Assembly (NCBI GenBank): GCA_905178155.1
Contig: CAJINV010000003.1
Location: forward strand, 393,091 to 457,090
DNA length: 64,000 nucleotides
Direction: 5' to 3'
Origin: Amoebophrya sp. A120
Taxonomy: Eukaryota; Sar; Dinophyceae; Syndiniales; Amoebophryaceae
Each line of letters begins with the position of its first letter. Position 1 is the first letter of the stretch. Position numbers and translations under genes: made by a program. The notes under the pieces were generated by a model. That model saw nothing but the letters and a program-made list of their open reading frames with translations, was not told the origin of the DNA and ran no database searches. This document shows positions 1 through 12,700 of the stretch, piece after piece.

Positions 1-245
1 TAGTTATCAAATAAATTGTTCGAAGGAGATGATATATTGAATGCGTTCCACTCCATTCTTTTGATTGAATTAGCCGTGGCATTTCTATCGCAGTAGCAGC
101 TGTACCTCCCCTAGAGGTCAAATCTCGAACATGACGTAGGTCGTGGTTTTCAGTCACACTGACTCCGTTACAACAAGGCCTGAACAAAGCGAACGAATAC
201 TACAGATCTACAAGCACTACCCTTTTATTTCAACAACGATAAAAC

Positions 246-1196
246 ATGCACTATCCTTCTCTAAGAGATCTTCAAATGAAATATCTGTCGCTGCCGCGCC
301 CGCGCCTGGCCCTTCTTTCGTATCGTGGCGCCTCCGCTTTACGCAGAGGGGGGGGGGGGGTGCGCGGACGCACGGGACAAGGCGCTTCACTTCTCGGGGT
401 ATTTTTTTCTGTCTCCCACGTTTTTGCCACTTTGGTAACCACCCACGACGCCGTAGGCTTCCCTGACGCCAACTCGATCAGCTCTATGCCGTATTATTAC
501 TACAATTCTTCGTCGTTCGCAGACCTGCACTTGCACAGCCAGGATCGCCAGCTACCTTTGCTGCAGTCAGAAAACTTTGGAGCCGCTTTTGCAACAAATT
601 GGACTGCCTGTGATGGTGTTGGAAGTGGTGCGACATACGTACTACAACACCAACAGAGCCTTCCGCATATGCTCGAACATCAGCCTTCAGTGTACGAGGC
701 CGGCGGCCTAGAAACCGCGAGGGAGCCGACAAGCAGCGCCAATACGTTGAGGAAAAACGAAGAGGCCGAGCGGAACAATCCGGGCTTCAAGGCAATGTCG
801 CAGCAGCTTTTTCATCTCGCGAGGGCTCGCCCTCGCGAGGTGCGAGGAGATGTTTGTCGACGTCAACGAGGGCGCCGCGGGCGGTTCCTTTCTCAGTCCA
901 AAGCAGGCGCTAAAACTCCGGCAAATCATCACCAACAGCGTCCCGCTGCAACGCCCATATTTTTGAGCGACGCCGACCGGGAAAAGCCAGGTTGGGAGGC
1001 ATCTACGCGGCAGCTACAGCCTTTTCACGCGAGAAGTGCGCCGCGCGGTAGAAGAGCGCTTCCCCGCCGCCAACGGAGGCACGAGCGGTTTCTTCCTTTT
1101 TCCAAAGCAGGCGCTCTCCGGGCGGATCTCGATTTCGTCGACCAGGTCTCGTCAACGGCCAGCTCCCATTCCGAAACTGGTATACATAGAAGTTAG
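246..1196 (+). CDS. Hypothetical ORF, doubtful
   Basis: An open frame of 316 codons with no recognised domain. A poly-G run near 349-360 and many Arg/Ala/Pro codons suggest part of the opening may be GC bias rather than selection. Two segments read in other frames, about 848-966 and 995-1196, give peptides sharing the pattern F-L-x-P-K-Q-A-L after a G-x-x-G-x-F stretch. This may mean a diverged duplicated exon, with the true coding frame switching along the region. I see no convincing splice pair that joins these pieces. Start, strand and coding status are all unsure; it could be a decayed gene fragment or non-coding DNA. Confidence 0.2.
   Translation: MHYPSLRDLQMKYLSLPRPRLALLSYRGASALRRGGGGVRGRTGQGASLLGVFFSVSHVFATLVTTHDAVGFPDANSISSMPYYYYNSSSFADLHLHSQDRQLPLLQSENFGAAFATNWTACDGVGSGATYVLQHQQSLPHMLEHQPSVYEAGGLETAREPTSSANTLRKNEEAERNNPGFKAMSQQLFHLARARPREVRGDVCRRQRGRRGRFLSQSKAGAKTPANHHQQRPAATPIFLSDADREKPGWEASTRQLQPFHARSAPRGRRALPRRQRRHERFLPFSKAGALRADLDFVDQVSSTASSHSETGIHRS
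816..839. repeat. Perfect 11-bp-arm inverted repeat
   Basis: CTCGCGAGGGC and its exact reverse complement are separated by 2 bp. It lies inside the doubtful first ORF. It could form a strong hairpin; role unknown. Confidence 0.6.
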
Positions 1197-1215
1197 AATT
1201 TATGTGTAAATCATA

Positions 1216-1857
1216 ATGCTTTCTCGGTTTTGTTACGAGGGGTGTGCAGTTTTTCTTTTTTCGTTTTCTCAGTCATGGGCAGAAAGACGTTCAAATGGAC
1301 ATCCATCTCAAAGTCTCACCAGTTTCTGTTCGCAGGATTTTCGTTTGCAGGATTTTATAAAAACATTTTACAAAGCAGGCACGAGACCTTCCGCCAACGG
1401 CCAGCCTCTACTCCCTGCTGTCGCACGGCCGCTGCGGAGGGTACAGCGGTGCGCAGACCTCGGAAGCTTGGTCAGACCGTTGGAGAGCGAAGTGGGCTTG
1501 CATACTCTTGGACATCGCAGCTTTATCCCGGTTGCGCCGATTGGCGTGGCCGGAACTACATACCAGGAGGGGCATGGAGAACTAGGAATCGGCGTCAGCT
1601 CTGCCAACGGCCACCTTAATAGCTCTGCCACCGGATTGCTCGCATGTCCGCCGCTTTTCTCGGAAGAGATCGAGCTGGAGCTCGGTTCTTTCCTTCTGCC
1701 ACCGGCCTGGAGCGCCCGGGACTTCTCTACAACGGCACTCTCTAGCGCAGCCACTGACATCGGGGACTCAAGTTCAACGGAAGACCTGCCAGTCTTCGCC
1801 AGCGCCGCACGCAGTGATGTTCGCCCTGCTTCTGACAGAGAACACAAGTGGAAATGA
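1216..1857 (+). CDS. Hypothetical ORF, doubtful
   Basis: An open frame of 213 codons beginning at an ATG and ending in a Lys-Trp-Lys tail. No domain is recognised. The word CAACGGCCA recurs at about 1153, 1395 and 1606, and AAAGCAGGC recurs at about 899, 1098 and 1373, so this ORF and the one before it share short repeated words. It may be an exon of a gene that starts outside or upstream of the window, or repeat-derived DNA. No start or splice evidence decides between these. Confidence 0.2.
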   Translation: MLSRFCYEGCAVFLFSFSQSWAERRSNGHPSQSLTSFCSQDFRLQDFIKTFYKAGTRPSANGQPLLPAVARPLRRVQRCADLGSLVRPLESEVGLHTLGHRSFIPVAPIGVAGTTYQEGHGELGIGVSSANGHLNSSATGLLACPPLFSEEIELELGSFLLPPAWSARDFSTTALSSAATDIGDSSSTEDLPVFASAARSDVRPASDREHKWK

Positions 1858-3719
1858 CAAGAACAACAAGCGCCGACCTGATAGATGAAGAACGAGCACT
1901 GCGTTGCAGTTGCACGTAACGAGCGCTGGCGCTGCCAGTGTGAGCCATGCGCGGATAATCATTGTGCAGGAAAAAAAAAAGATATAAGAAAATAATATTA
2001 ATGCTAAGGGCCAACAGTAATCACTACGTGCGTGTGCCCCTTACATACTCTTTTACAAAGTATTGATATTTTCCCGTTGGTGGCATATTGTTGTTATATG
2101 ATTTCACAATGAGACACAAGCTGGATGACGTGTCCAAACCTGTCCAAACTCAAACATAATGATGCGCACGACCAGAGAGCACTTCCTATGAAGTTCCACC
2201 TGGTGACTTGTGTATGATTGGGCAAAGTTGTACCATGCCAGCTCCTTAAGAAGGGGCGCTCGTTTCGATATCATATCTGACATATATACGAAGAAGACCA
2301 GGGCACTATATGTGAACGACAACGAAGGTTAATAGATAACTAAGGAAGAAGATATTAAAGATATAGATCGATTGATGGAACAAACAAACAAGGACCTAAG
2401 GAACAACAAAAATGCGACAAGCGATATAGTGCTATCATTTTAAGAACGGTCGAATCAAAACCGGTCTCGTCCGTGCTAGAGAGCACGAAAAATCGAAACA
2501 AGTACGAGACTCTGAGACACCAATAAACAACATTGTCGCGCACGTGCCACCCCCATACCCATCTCGCCTCGACAAAGTACGTATGAAATAAAATACCCAT
2601 GATGTATCGAAAAATCGCGAATAAGTACGTGGACGTGCGCATGCGCACCATGAATGGTGCTCCCGTCCATGTAAGGAGAGACGTATCTTCATAAGCGTCA
2701 ATCGGACTATACGCTTCTCGCCGATTGTATATTTTAATTTTTGTTTTGCCAATACTACAGAAGGCGGCTCTGGCTGTGGCTCAATATCCAGGTTCTCAAT
2801 CTGTTTGTGTTTCCTTCGTCTGTACGATACTTCAATTTCGTCGTGATCGAATATGGCATCGCAAAAACGAAGCTCCACTCTTCTAGACGTTTGACGTTCC
2901 CTGACGGTCTTCGTATTTCTCCGAATGGGCAGCTGCACCTCATCACGACGTCCATAATTGAGTTATTTTGCGTTACGTTCTGCTTCTGACTTGGGAATCA
3001 ATCGTCGTACGTAGAAGTTTGGACAACCGTCAATGTCAATGACATTGACAATGTTTCGTTCACGGCGACAAATAAACATACCTCGTTGATGATGACCTTT
3101 GTCGTAGGTACCATGTGCTTGAAGATAGAAGGTCCTCGTGCAGCTTCTTTTTTCGTACGTGCTCACTGAATCGTAAGCAATTCTGTCGTTCATTTCGCGC
3201 CTCCTGATTGATTTTTTTGAGCATTGTCAACACAGCAGTGCAAGCGCAACCCAACCACGTCGTGTAGGTCGTAAATGCTTCCAAAAAAAACTCTGGCACG
3301 ACACAACCTTTCAACTCATCGACTCGTCTTGAATGTTGCAGCTCTTCTTTTTTTTCTCGAAAAGGGGAGGAGGTGAATAAGTAGTTATAGTGGGTCAGAT
3401 GTTGTTGAACAGCACAGTTGTCTCGATTTTTTAAAAGTCCTGTTTGTAGTCTTTGTTGCTAAAGCTCTTACTGCCAAGCTTGTTTTTCTCATAGCTTCCA
3501 GTTTTTGTGAATCGGTCTACTTCTTTTTTGCTTTTTGATTCTGTTTCTGTACAAGATTTTTTTGTTTTTTTCATTTTCAGCCATACAACCTTTCACTGTA
3601 CATATTGTCCCTTTTGTTCATCTTGTTGTCACCCGGATTTGAAAGCATAATAGGTTGATGATGAAGATGAAACCTTTTACTTTTTCAATTGGCAAATTTT
3701 AGAACCTTAGATACGTTCC
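1858..3719. other. Region without a firm gene
   Basis: Mostly AT-rich. On the minus strand, 2435-2938 is open for 167 codons and reads as a basic, Gln/Glu-containing peptide; another minus-strand ORF covers 3060-3314 and contains a GTATGT that could be a splice donor. I could not build a convincing two-exon gene from them. A 10-bp-arm hairpin (GTCAATGTCA and complement) lies near 3031. The last 300 bp, rich in T runs, would hold the 5' UTR and promoter of the downstream HECT gene. No TATA-like or other promoter motif could be assigned. Confidence 0.4.
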
Positions 3720-6700
3720 ATGGCGGAAGATCCTAACCGTGAGATGAACATCAACGGTGAAGACGGCCAGCAACAAGACGGGCAGATCATGTCCGGGCAA
3801 GAAGTGGAACCTCAGTACCAACTGACGCCCGAAATGGAGCAGTTGCGGTCGATGGGGTTTTCGGCGCAGGTATCCTGAGTAAAAACGCACCCACACCAGA
3901 GTCAGGATGGGGATTTTGCAACACAAGCCTAGGAGTTTTGTGAGTCACGCATGACAAGTTGCACTCTGCAGTGTAGTGCAGGTTAGCAAGTGCAGCCGCA
4001 TCACAAATTCATCTGCTCATCCTGTCCACAGCATCACAAATTCCAAAACACGACTGGAAATGGCTCTCATGCGGATGCGCATTACAAGTCTTCCTGTCTT
4101 TGCAAATCCGCATTACAACTCTGGTGTGGGTACGTTTTTACTCAGGATAGCAGGCCATCTTTTGGGCCTTCGACCAGACCAACGGCAGTTTCGAGGACGC
4201 TTATCAACCGCAAATATGTCTGGGTCTGGAAGATTCCGAGACTTGTCATGCAGTTTTTCCGAGCTCCGCCAAGTCTGGAATGCAGGGTCTAGCATCACAG
4301 GATCTGCAGCCCCTTGGTGATGCCTGTTTTGCATGAGAAATGCCCTCTCCGCATGGCCAGAAGTGGGCACGACCTTTTGCAAGTCACGCAACACAGATTT
4401 TTGTACGATCCGCAACATGCATCACAAAATGCAAGAACCTTCCAGACAACAACGAGGGATATTTGCAATCCATAGCGCTATGGAGCTGTTGATCTCCACG
4501 CCCAACCTGGAGGAAATTATGCAGCAGGACGAATTCAACCTGCCGGAAGGGACAGAAAACCCCTCTTCGTCGGACCAGGACGGGGAGAATATCAACCTGT
4601 CCTCGGTCGGTGAGAACGGACCCCGCATAGAAGAGTCCCAGTCCCAGTCCGACGAAGGTGGGATGAACATCAGCAGCTTCGGACGGGGACAACATCACCA
4701 GCACAATAGCAACAGCGTGGTCTCGTCCAGCGGGGGCATCATCAATCCAGGAGCAGTACATCATCAGCAGCAGCGCCGGAGCGAGCGCACCGCCTCCTTG
4801 GGTCTGCAGTCGGACGCCGCGGACACGGAGGACCTGCACGCGAGCTACAATCAGTTTACGTCGGACGATATCAAATGTAAAAATGTCTGGGTCTGGAAGA
4901 TTGCCGTGTTTGTCATGTACATTTTGCATGATTCCTGATGTCTGTGATGCATGCCCTAGCATCACAGATTTTGTGAGGGCTTCCTGATGCCTATACCGCA
5001 TGACAAATGCTCTTTCCGTGTAGCAAGACTTGGACTCTATTGGCTGCTCATGCAATACAGATTTTTTTAGAATCCAAAATCAGCATGACAAGTTGGATTC
5101 TTCCAGACCCAGACATTTTTACAGTTGATAGACGAGCAGATGGAGCACATGAACGAAGAGCAGTTCGTGGCCACGCGCCAGCGGGAGCTGGAGGATATCA
5201 AATGCAAAAGTGTCTGGGTCTGGAAAAGAGCAACTTGTCATGCTAAATCTGAATCATGTAAAAATCTGTGTTGCATGATTACCGAAACCTGTCCACTTTG
5301 GACCTAATCGAGAGGCAGTTTCTCATGCAGGATAGGCATGATAGAATGCTCACAGAATCTGTCATGCTATGTCCTACATACCAGACCTCATGGGTCATGG
5401 AAAACCTGCATGACAAGTCTGGCATTCTTCCAGACCCAGACATATTTGCAATGCATAGAGGAGATGGAACGGCAACTGGAAAACATGGAGCGCGAGCTGG
5501 AAGACTTGGCTTTGAAACACAACGACATGGTGCAGGAGGTTGTCGGAGGGACAGCAGCTGCGGGCGGTACTAGTGCGACGTCCGCGGTCGCCGGAGGTGG
5601 TACAAATACGTCTGACGGCTGCATCACATCAAGCTCCTCGCTTTCCCGGCAGCAGCGATCCTCCGGGGACATTCACGGAGTGAGTGGCGCGGAAGTGACG
5701 ACCGGCAGAATCAGCATGTCCGCAATTTCCTCCGCAGTGACGCCAGGGAGTGGTGCGGCCGCAGTCGCCGGTGCGAACGCGGGCGGGAGTGCGGTAGTGC
5801 CGGCGGGGAGTAGTGGCCGGGACTTCGATTGGGCCCTGCCTGGTGCAGGGGGTGGTTCCTCGTCGAGTCAGAACGGCGGATCTTCCAGTAATCTGTGGAC
5901 CCTCGACAAAACGGCTGGACACATCATCGCCTTAGACCTGCACAGATGCTTGCTCTATCCTGTTAAGGTATTAAAAGAGGAATTGGAATTGGAATCAAAA
6001 TACTTCCTAATGTACTAGATTTGGTGGATTTGAGTTGCTAAATTATTTTATGATGCTACTAGTACTGTACAGTTTTTGTTCTTCTCATCTCTTTGTCTTT
6101 ATTTGTAGTCGAGCTAGAGACGACGTCGACCGAAAAACCAAGATACGTTCAAAACTCCTCTACACTACAGATGAAGCCAGAATCACTTCTGACGTACCAC
6201 CACGGGCGCAACCAGCCTTCCTGTAACGCGTGCGGAAGCCGGAAGAATATCAAGTGGGGCTGCGACGTCTGCAACGTCGTGTTTTGCGCCAACTGCACGC
6301 GTCCTTACGAGTTTAACCCGGCCCCGGTGGAGGTCGCAAACAGCGAGTGGAAGTGGTATCGAACGATTATCACGACGCGCATTGTCGACGGGGACCACCT
6401 GACTTTGTGCAAACTGCCAACCGACTTCCGGGTTCTCGTGCGCCCCCAGGTGTTGCGCTCGAAGAACAAGGCGGGACGGCAGAAAATGAAGTCCCGCTGG
6501 GAGATAGTGTCCCCAATTCGAGGATACGTCAATCCACAGAAGCTCGCGTTTGACCATTTCCCCTTCAGGTATAAAGTACTCTACGGGTGACCACGTGGTT
6601 CTCTTTTGGTTTTCGATCATATCGATCCTAAGTCTAACAGTAGCAGCCCTTCTAATTGATGATGATCATGATCTTCATGTGCACGAGCCACCACCAGTGG

Positions 6701-9700
6701 GCGTTTTTTTCAGATCTGTCACTGTTGAACAACAAAAACTTACGAGGTATCTGCATGACCAGCAGTACGTAAAGAAGCCGCTGTCCATTTCGGAGGACGA
6801 GTTGCGGTTGCAACCACAAGTGCCGGAGGAACTGGTGTGCGAACCCTGCGACGCCGGTGCTCCGAAGTACGTTTTGGTAAACCCGAACTCGAAGAACTAC
6901 AACTCGGCGCTCGGGAGCAGTCGCACGCAGGTGATTTCCTCGTTGCCCCTCCCGGTGGAAATTTCAGATCTGCCGTACCACCGCTGCTACGGCAGCAACC
7001 TCTACGCTTGCTTTTTGCCGAAGGGATTCAAGGTGTACCACCGCCAGGGCCCCCGGGGCTGCGCGGCCACGCATATTTCCGGCGGGTGCCGACGTCCCTG
7101 GAAGAGGCGGGATGTGGAGGAAAGCCAGGCGGCTTTGGCCTACTACTGCCCTCTGTGCGAGATCTTGCTGTGCGCGGCCTGTGCGTTCGACCCGAAGCTC
7201 TGCGAGAAAACGGATGCCGCGATGAAGCGCGATCTGGACGAACTCACCGTAGGACCGCCCAACATCCGACTCGCCAGTCTGGGCCGTCTTCGCAGCAGCG
7301 TGGAGACCAACTGGGCAGAGATACTCACGCACATCGCACTCGACTTGGGCGACAAATTGGGAGTGTGCATGCTGCATAAGGTAAGTACTACTTCTTGTTC
7401 TTGAGTGGACTCGTAGTGTTTTGGATCGAGCTTTTTGAAAATAAACCAGTCGTCAGCATTTTTCGCAAATGCATCCTCATGTAGTCACAAGGTGAAATCA
7501 CGTAATTAATATCTTCTTCTGTTCTCATTCTGATTTTTCCCCGCGTTGTATTCACTTCCACAGGACGAGCGTCTGGTGAAGGAGTCGCTTAGTTTCGCGA
7601 TTTTGGTGGTCGCGTGGCTGACCGAGGACGAGGAAAAGTCCGCCCGGCCGTGGGGCAAGGTACGGGCGGGGGACATCGCGATCGCGCCGAAGATCCAGGA
7701 GCACATCCTGGTCCCGACGAGCGGGTCGACGACCGTGTTGAAGCCCAGCCGCAAAAAGAAGATCACCATCGCGGACGCCGTGCACTACCCGGGCCGCCCG
7801 GAGCACCTGATCCAGGCGGATCTGGAGCGGAAAGCGCGCGAGGAGCAAAGTGCGAAGCGGGTCTTGTGGAACGACGCTTTGGTGTCGCGGGTGATTCGCT
7901 CCGCGGCCAACAAGGAAACCGTCTGCGTGGTCGGTTCCTTTCGCCAGATGAACGGCGCGTACGTGCGCAGCACGCTGGACCTGACGAAAATGGACCACGC
8001 GAAGATGCGGAGCACCAACGTACCGCTGCTGGAGCACAGAGCGTCCGCGTCGGACGACGTCACCGCACAGCACCAGTTGCAATCTTTATCCAATGGGAAC
8101 AACAACTCCAGTACGAATACGAGCAACAATCAGGTGTACCCGGGTAGTACATCAAACTCTCAACTGGAACACATCTCTGGCGCGAGTCCAACCGGGATGA
8201 ACCGGAAGCGCATGGGAGGAGGTAGTGCACCGATCGGAGAAGACGAGGAAGAGGATTTGCGCGCAAACTTCGCGGGCCAGTGGGGAAGTAATTGCAAGAG
8301 GCTCAAGGGGGCTGCAACGACGCCGCAGAACAAGGACAGTAAAACGGGGATGAATATGAAAGAGAGGAACAAATCGCTGTTGAACTCGAAAAACATCGAC
8401 TACGACTTCCACCAGATGTTCGATAAGCACTGCTTGCGGAAAAAACAGGTGTGCAGTGGGGAGAAGTCCTGGATGGAAAATCTGGCGTTCCTCGACCAGA
8501 TTGAGTACACGAATAAGGACAGCAAAACGCGCTTGGTTGGGTACTACTTGCCAACCGGAATGATGAAGACTACGGTAGCTGCAGGAGTTGTAAGTGGAGG
8601 AGTCAGTTCTACTGACAATTTGAAGAACACCACTTCTACCATAATGCCAGCCTCCGCGCTTGCCGGTACGGTTGTTTCCACCTCGACACCCTCGTCCAGT
8701 TGTAATACTACTTCTAGACTCACCCGGTTCGATTCTAGCCGCAAGCAGTACGTGGCGGGGTTAGGTTTGGGCTACGACGGCGAGAAGGTGCTGAAAGACA
8801 ACTTTGACCCGTTTCCGCTGCCCGCGGACGAGGAGGAGGTGTGCGACAAGCGGAAGTTGGAGCGCGTTTCCTTGACCACGGAGTCGGAATCCGAGCAGGA
8901 GTCGTTGCGGGAGCGGCACCAGGGTCCGGGCGGGATTCCGCGAAACCTGCTCTTCTGGCAGCTCGAGCGCCTGCCGCGGAACGTGAACTTCCTGAGCCAG
9001 ATCGAAGAAACCCTGTCCGACGCCAACCTCGAGATCGGCGTGCGCGTGCGGCACCACTTGTACGGCAAGGGCACGGTGCTGGGGTGGCGGTACAACGACG
9101 CCGCGAACAAGTCCAGCTCCGGCGGCCTGCGCGTGGGCGACACCAGCGGGGGGTTGTGCAGTCGCGGGTACGCAAGAGTGTTGTTCGACGACATTCACAA
9201 GGGTAAGTGGAACGTGCCGTTTATCGACTGCAAGGTGATCGGCATCGCGCCGATGGAGCTCGCCTGCTACCCCCTGCAGTGGTACGACAACAGCATTGAG
9301 AGCCTGTTCAACGAGACCACATCGAGCAGCAGTCTAGGGTTGCGGCCCTTGGAAGCCAGTCCTCTGGACGACGAAGAAGTAGATGGTGGTGCAGCGCAGA
9401 TGAGTCAACGTGCGGGCGCCGGGGTCGTGGACACTACCAGCATGCTGATCCCCTTGAGTGCGCACGACAGCAGCCCGAGCCGCAGTCCCAGCCCGAGTGG
9501 CCGGGGACGCAGCGCAGGAAATGTGCTTGGTTTGGGACCGGACGCCAGCCCACGGCGCTCGCTCTCTCCGGCGATGCGGGAGCGGCGAATGAGGAAGCGG
9601 TTGATGCGCCGGCTGCAGCGCGTTTTATCCTGTGCAAAAGTATCGTACTCGTAGTATTCGCAGTTATGCATTACAAATCTAGTTAGTTAGGTAAATCCGC

Positions 9701-12700
9701 ATTACAAATTTCATTTGTAAATGCTGAGCCAATTTGTATTGCGATTTATACTAGTACGATGCTTTATTTGCAGTGCATACGTTTCTTCCTGGGGTGATTT
9801 CCTGAAGCGGCCGCACCACAAGGCCTTCGCGCTGTGCCGCGTCAAGGAGCGGTTCTTGTGGGGCGTCGCCTTCGGATGCTGCACGCAAGAGGACGCAAAC
9901 GTGCTCGCGATCGAGAACTGTCTTTCGAAAAAACGCCCGAGGGAAACGCTAGTGGGCGAGCCCTGGCTGGTCAAGCTGGACTCCGTACTGTACACGTACC
10001 AGGAGGACAGCGACGCGGAAGCTCCGATTTCCCCGCGGAATGCACAGAAAAAGATGAACAATAAAACGCCCACGGGTGGTCAACATCTTCCGGGAGTAGA
10101 AGTGGTTTGTGACGACGTCAGTAAGGACATGTTGGCTTCGCTGCGGGAGGTTGGGGATGGAACAGGTCAGGCAGGTGACGTAGACTCGAGTAAGAAGGCG
10201 TCGGAGATTTTGGAGTCTGTCGCGAAACAGAAGAGCTTTGAGAAGTTGAACAGTTTGTCCCGCGCAGCCTTGCGGTACCGCTACCTCCCATCCGTTTCCG
10301 CAAACGTGCTCGTGCACTGGCCCTGCGTCTCAGAGGACGACATCGCTTTCAACAAAAACAGACCTATTTTCGAAAATAGAAACATTAACTCCATCAAAAA
10401 CTACACCGCCGCGGCCTCGGCTTCAACGAATATTAAAGCGACAGCAGATCACGACCAGGCCGGAGCTACGAACAACCTGCCACTCCAGTCGCTGCAAGCC
10501 GCCAGCAGCGTGGGTGTGAAGTCTTTGTTGGACTTCTCCACCGCGAACCGCCTGCAGCTGCGGAAATACGTTCAGCGGCAGTCGTGGACCTACACGCTGT
10601 CCCCCTTGCGGTCCCTCGGCCACGATCTGTTCGACCTGTGGAGCGACACGCTAGTCCGCGTGGTCCCTCTGCCGGAGGAACAGTACGACTTGACCGACCC
10701 GAGCCTGCGGAACTTCGACGTTCGTCGTGGTGGGAGCGATTCCGTGCTGGCGATTCAGACGCAGCGCAACAAGCGGTACACGATCCAAACCAACAAGTAC
10801 ACCGAGGGTCGGAAGGACGGCAACATCCTACAGGGGAGCTCCAAGGCCGTCGTGCTCGTTTCCTGGGTGGACGACGACCAGGAGAACTCGACCAACTCGC
10901 AACTGGCGCCCGGAGCGAACAGCGAGAGCATCGATTTCTTCCTCAATTCCCTCGGGGTGAACGGGGTGAATCTGCTCCCGCAGCAGGACATCATCGTCAC
11001 ACTGGACAACATCCGCAAGGCGTTCGCCAGCGACGACGGCCTCGCGGGCCAGAACAAAAACGCCGACAACAACGGCTCCGATCGGGAGACCGACAAGGCC
11101 AACGAGGGAAACGTGATGACGGATCTGGAGAAGGAAAATCTCAAAGTCGCTGGAGGTGGTGGAGAAGAGGAACAGCACGAGCAGGTCGGTTCGCCGGGAG
11201 TTACTACGATGCAAACGCCGAATGTGATGAACATCGTGGGTTCTGGTGCCGAATTATCGGACGACTCGAACGTGAACACTAATGTGAACATGGCCACGGT
11301 GGAGGAAATCGACTACAACACCACGACCAACGAGCAGGCAGGCGCCGACGCAGCGGCTGCGAGTAATGGAGCAGGTGGCGCAGCAGGAGCGCCAACTACA
11401 TCTTCCCAAGAGATGAATGGCGAGGATCACCACGGAACAAGCAATGCTGGTTCTGGACAGCAGCAATCGGAAGAGGACAAGCAGGACGCCGCCCAGGCGG
11501 CGGGCAACGACGAGAGTAGCAACAACTTCATGCCGATCTTGGGCGCGGGAGCGACGACGACCGTCGAAAGTACCGTGGACCAAGCGATTCTAGACAGGTT
11601 AGACGGATTGTCTTGGATGGACGATACGCCGAGCGAGACGGTGGAAGATCCAATGTTTGAGATGAACCAAGAACAGAACTCGGTTAATCAAATGTCCGAG
11701 GAGATCACCAACAACACCGTGCGGAAAGCGTCGAATAACAGCAACCCCTCGAGAAGCAACAGTAAGGACTCGCAAAAGAAGCAAGAGCAAACGAACCAGG
11801 AGATCCTGGCCTCGCAGAGCAGAACCAACAGCAAAGAAATTATGAAGAGCGGTGGGGGTAGTACCTCCCCGCCTGGAGCTGTTCTCGGGGCAACAGGAGC
11901 TTCTAGTACGACTACAGAGATTCATAAAGCCTCAGCTGCCGGCACAGGAGCGCTCTTGCCGAAAACACCCGAGCAAAGCGAACAGAGACCATTGAAGGGA
12001 ATCTTGAAGCAGACCGCGGATAACAGTAGTACAACAGCACCAAATCATGCAGCGGCAACCGGTTCATCGTCGGCTACTAGCAATCTTCCTGCAGAGCATC
12101 CGATGGACATATTGCGTAGAAGTCGTGAACATAGTGCAGCGTCGGACATTGAGGAGACAAACAGTTCCCTGTTCGTCCACGGGGCGAGCCCCGGCTTGAG
12201 CGCAGGCACGCTCGGACATCAAGTCGGTAGTATTGCTAACGGAACACCAGGTGGACCTCCCCAATTAGGGGGCGCCGGCACGGACACTGATCAGGAGGTG
12301 GAGAAGAAGCTGTCGCAAAACTACTCCGAGACCAGTCTTTATTCCATGCTGCAGCAGAGCAACAAGTCGGTCTTCCTGCCCTCGCAGGTCGCGGGCTTGT
12401 CCGGCCCGGGGGCAACGTGCTTTCCGTGCTTGACCTACACGGACGACAGTATTCCGGAACTGGATGACATCTACCCCTACGACTTCGATATTTGTAAAAA
12501 ACACATCCTGCGTAAGTGGTGGCCGATTTTGGTTAAAAAGCTCATCTACTACACGAACTACTCCGCGGCGTGCGGCAACTCGCAAAACACGCGGGCGTCG
12601 TCAAACAAGAAGTTGTGCGACGACCTGTTGCTGCTCCTGATCAAGTACTACCCAGAGGTGATCCGCCAAGACCCCGAGAACGTAGGCAACCCCTTGTTCC

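Noticed and set aside
2435-3314. A minus-strand two-exon gene
   Set aside because: A donor-like GTATGT exists, but the phase-compatible join gives an unconvincing protein with an early stop; left as a region note.
7552-8082. Arg-rich minus-strand ORFs opposite the HECT gene
   Set aside because: They are shadows of the GC-rich sense frame and end within its exons.
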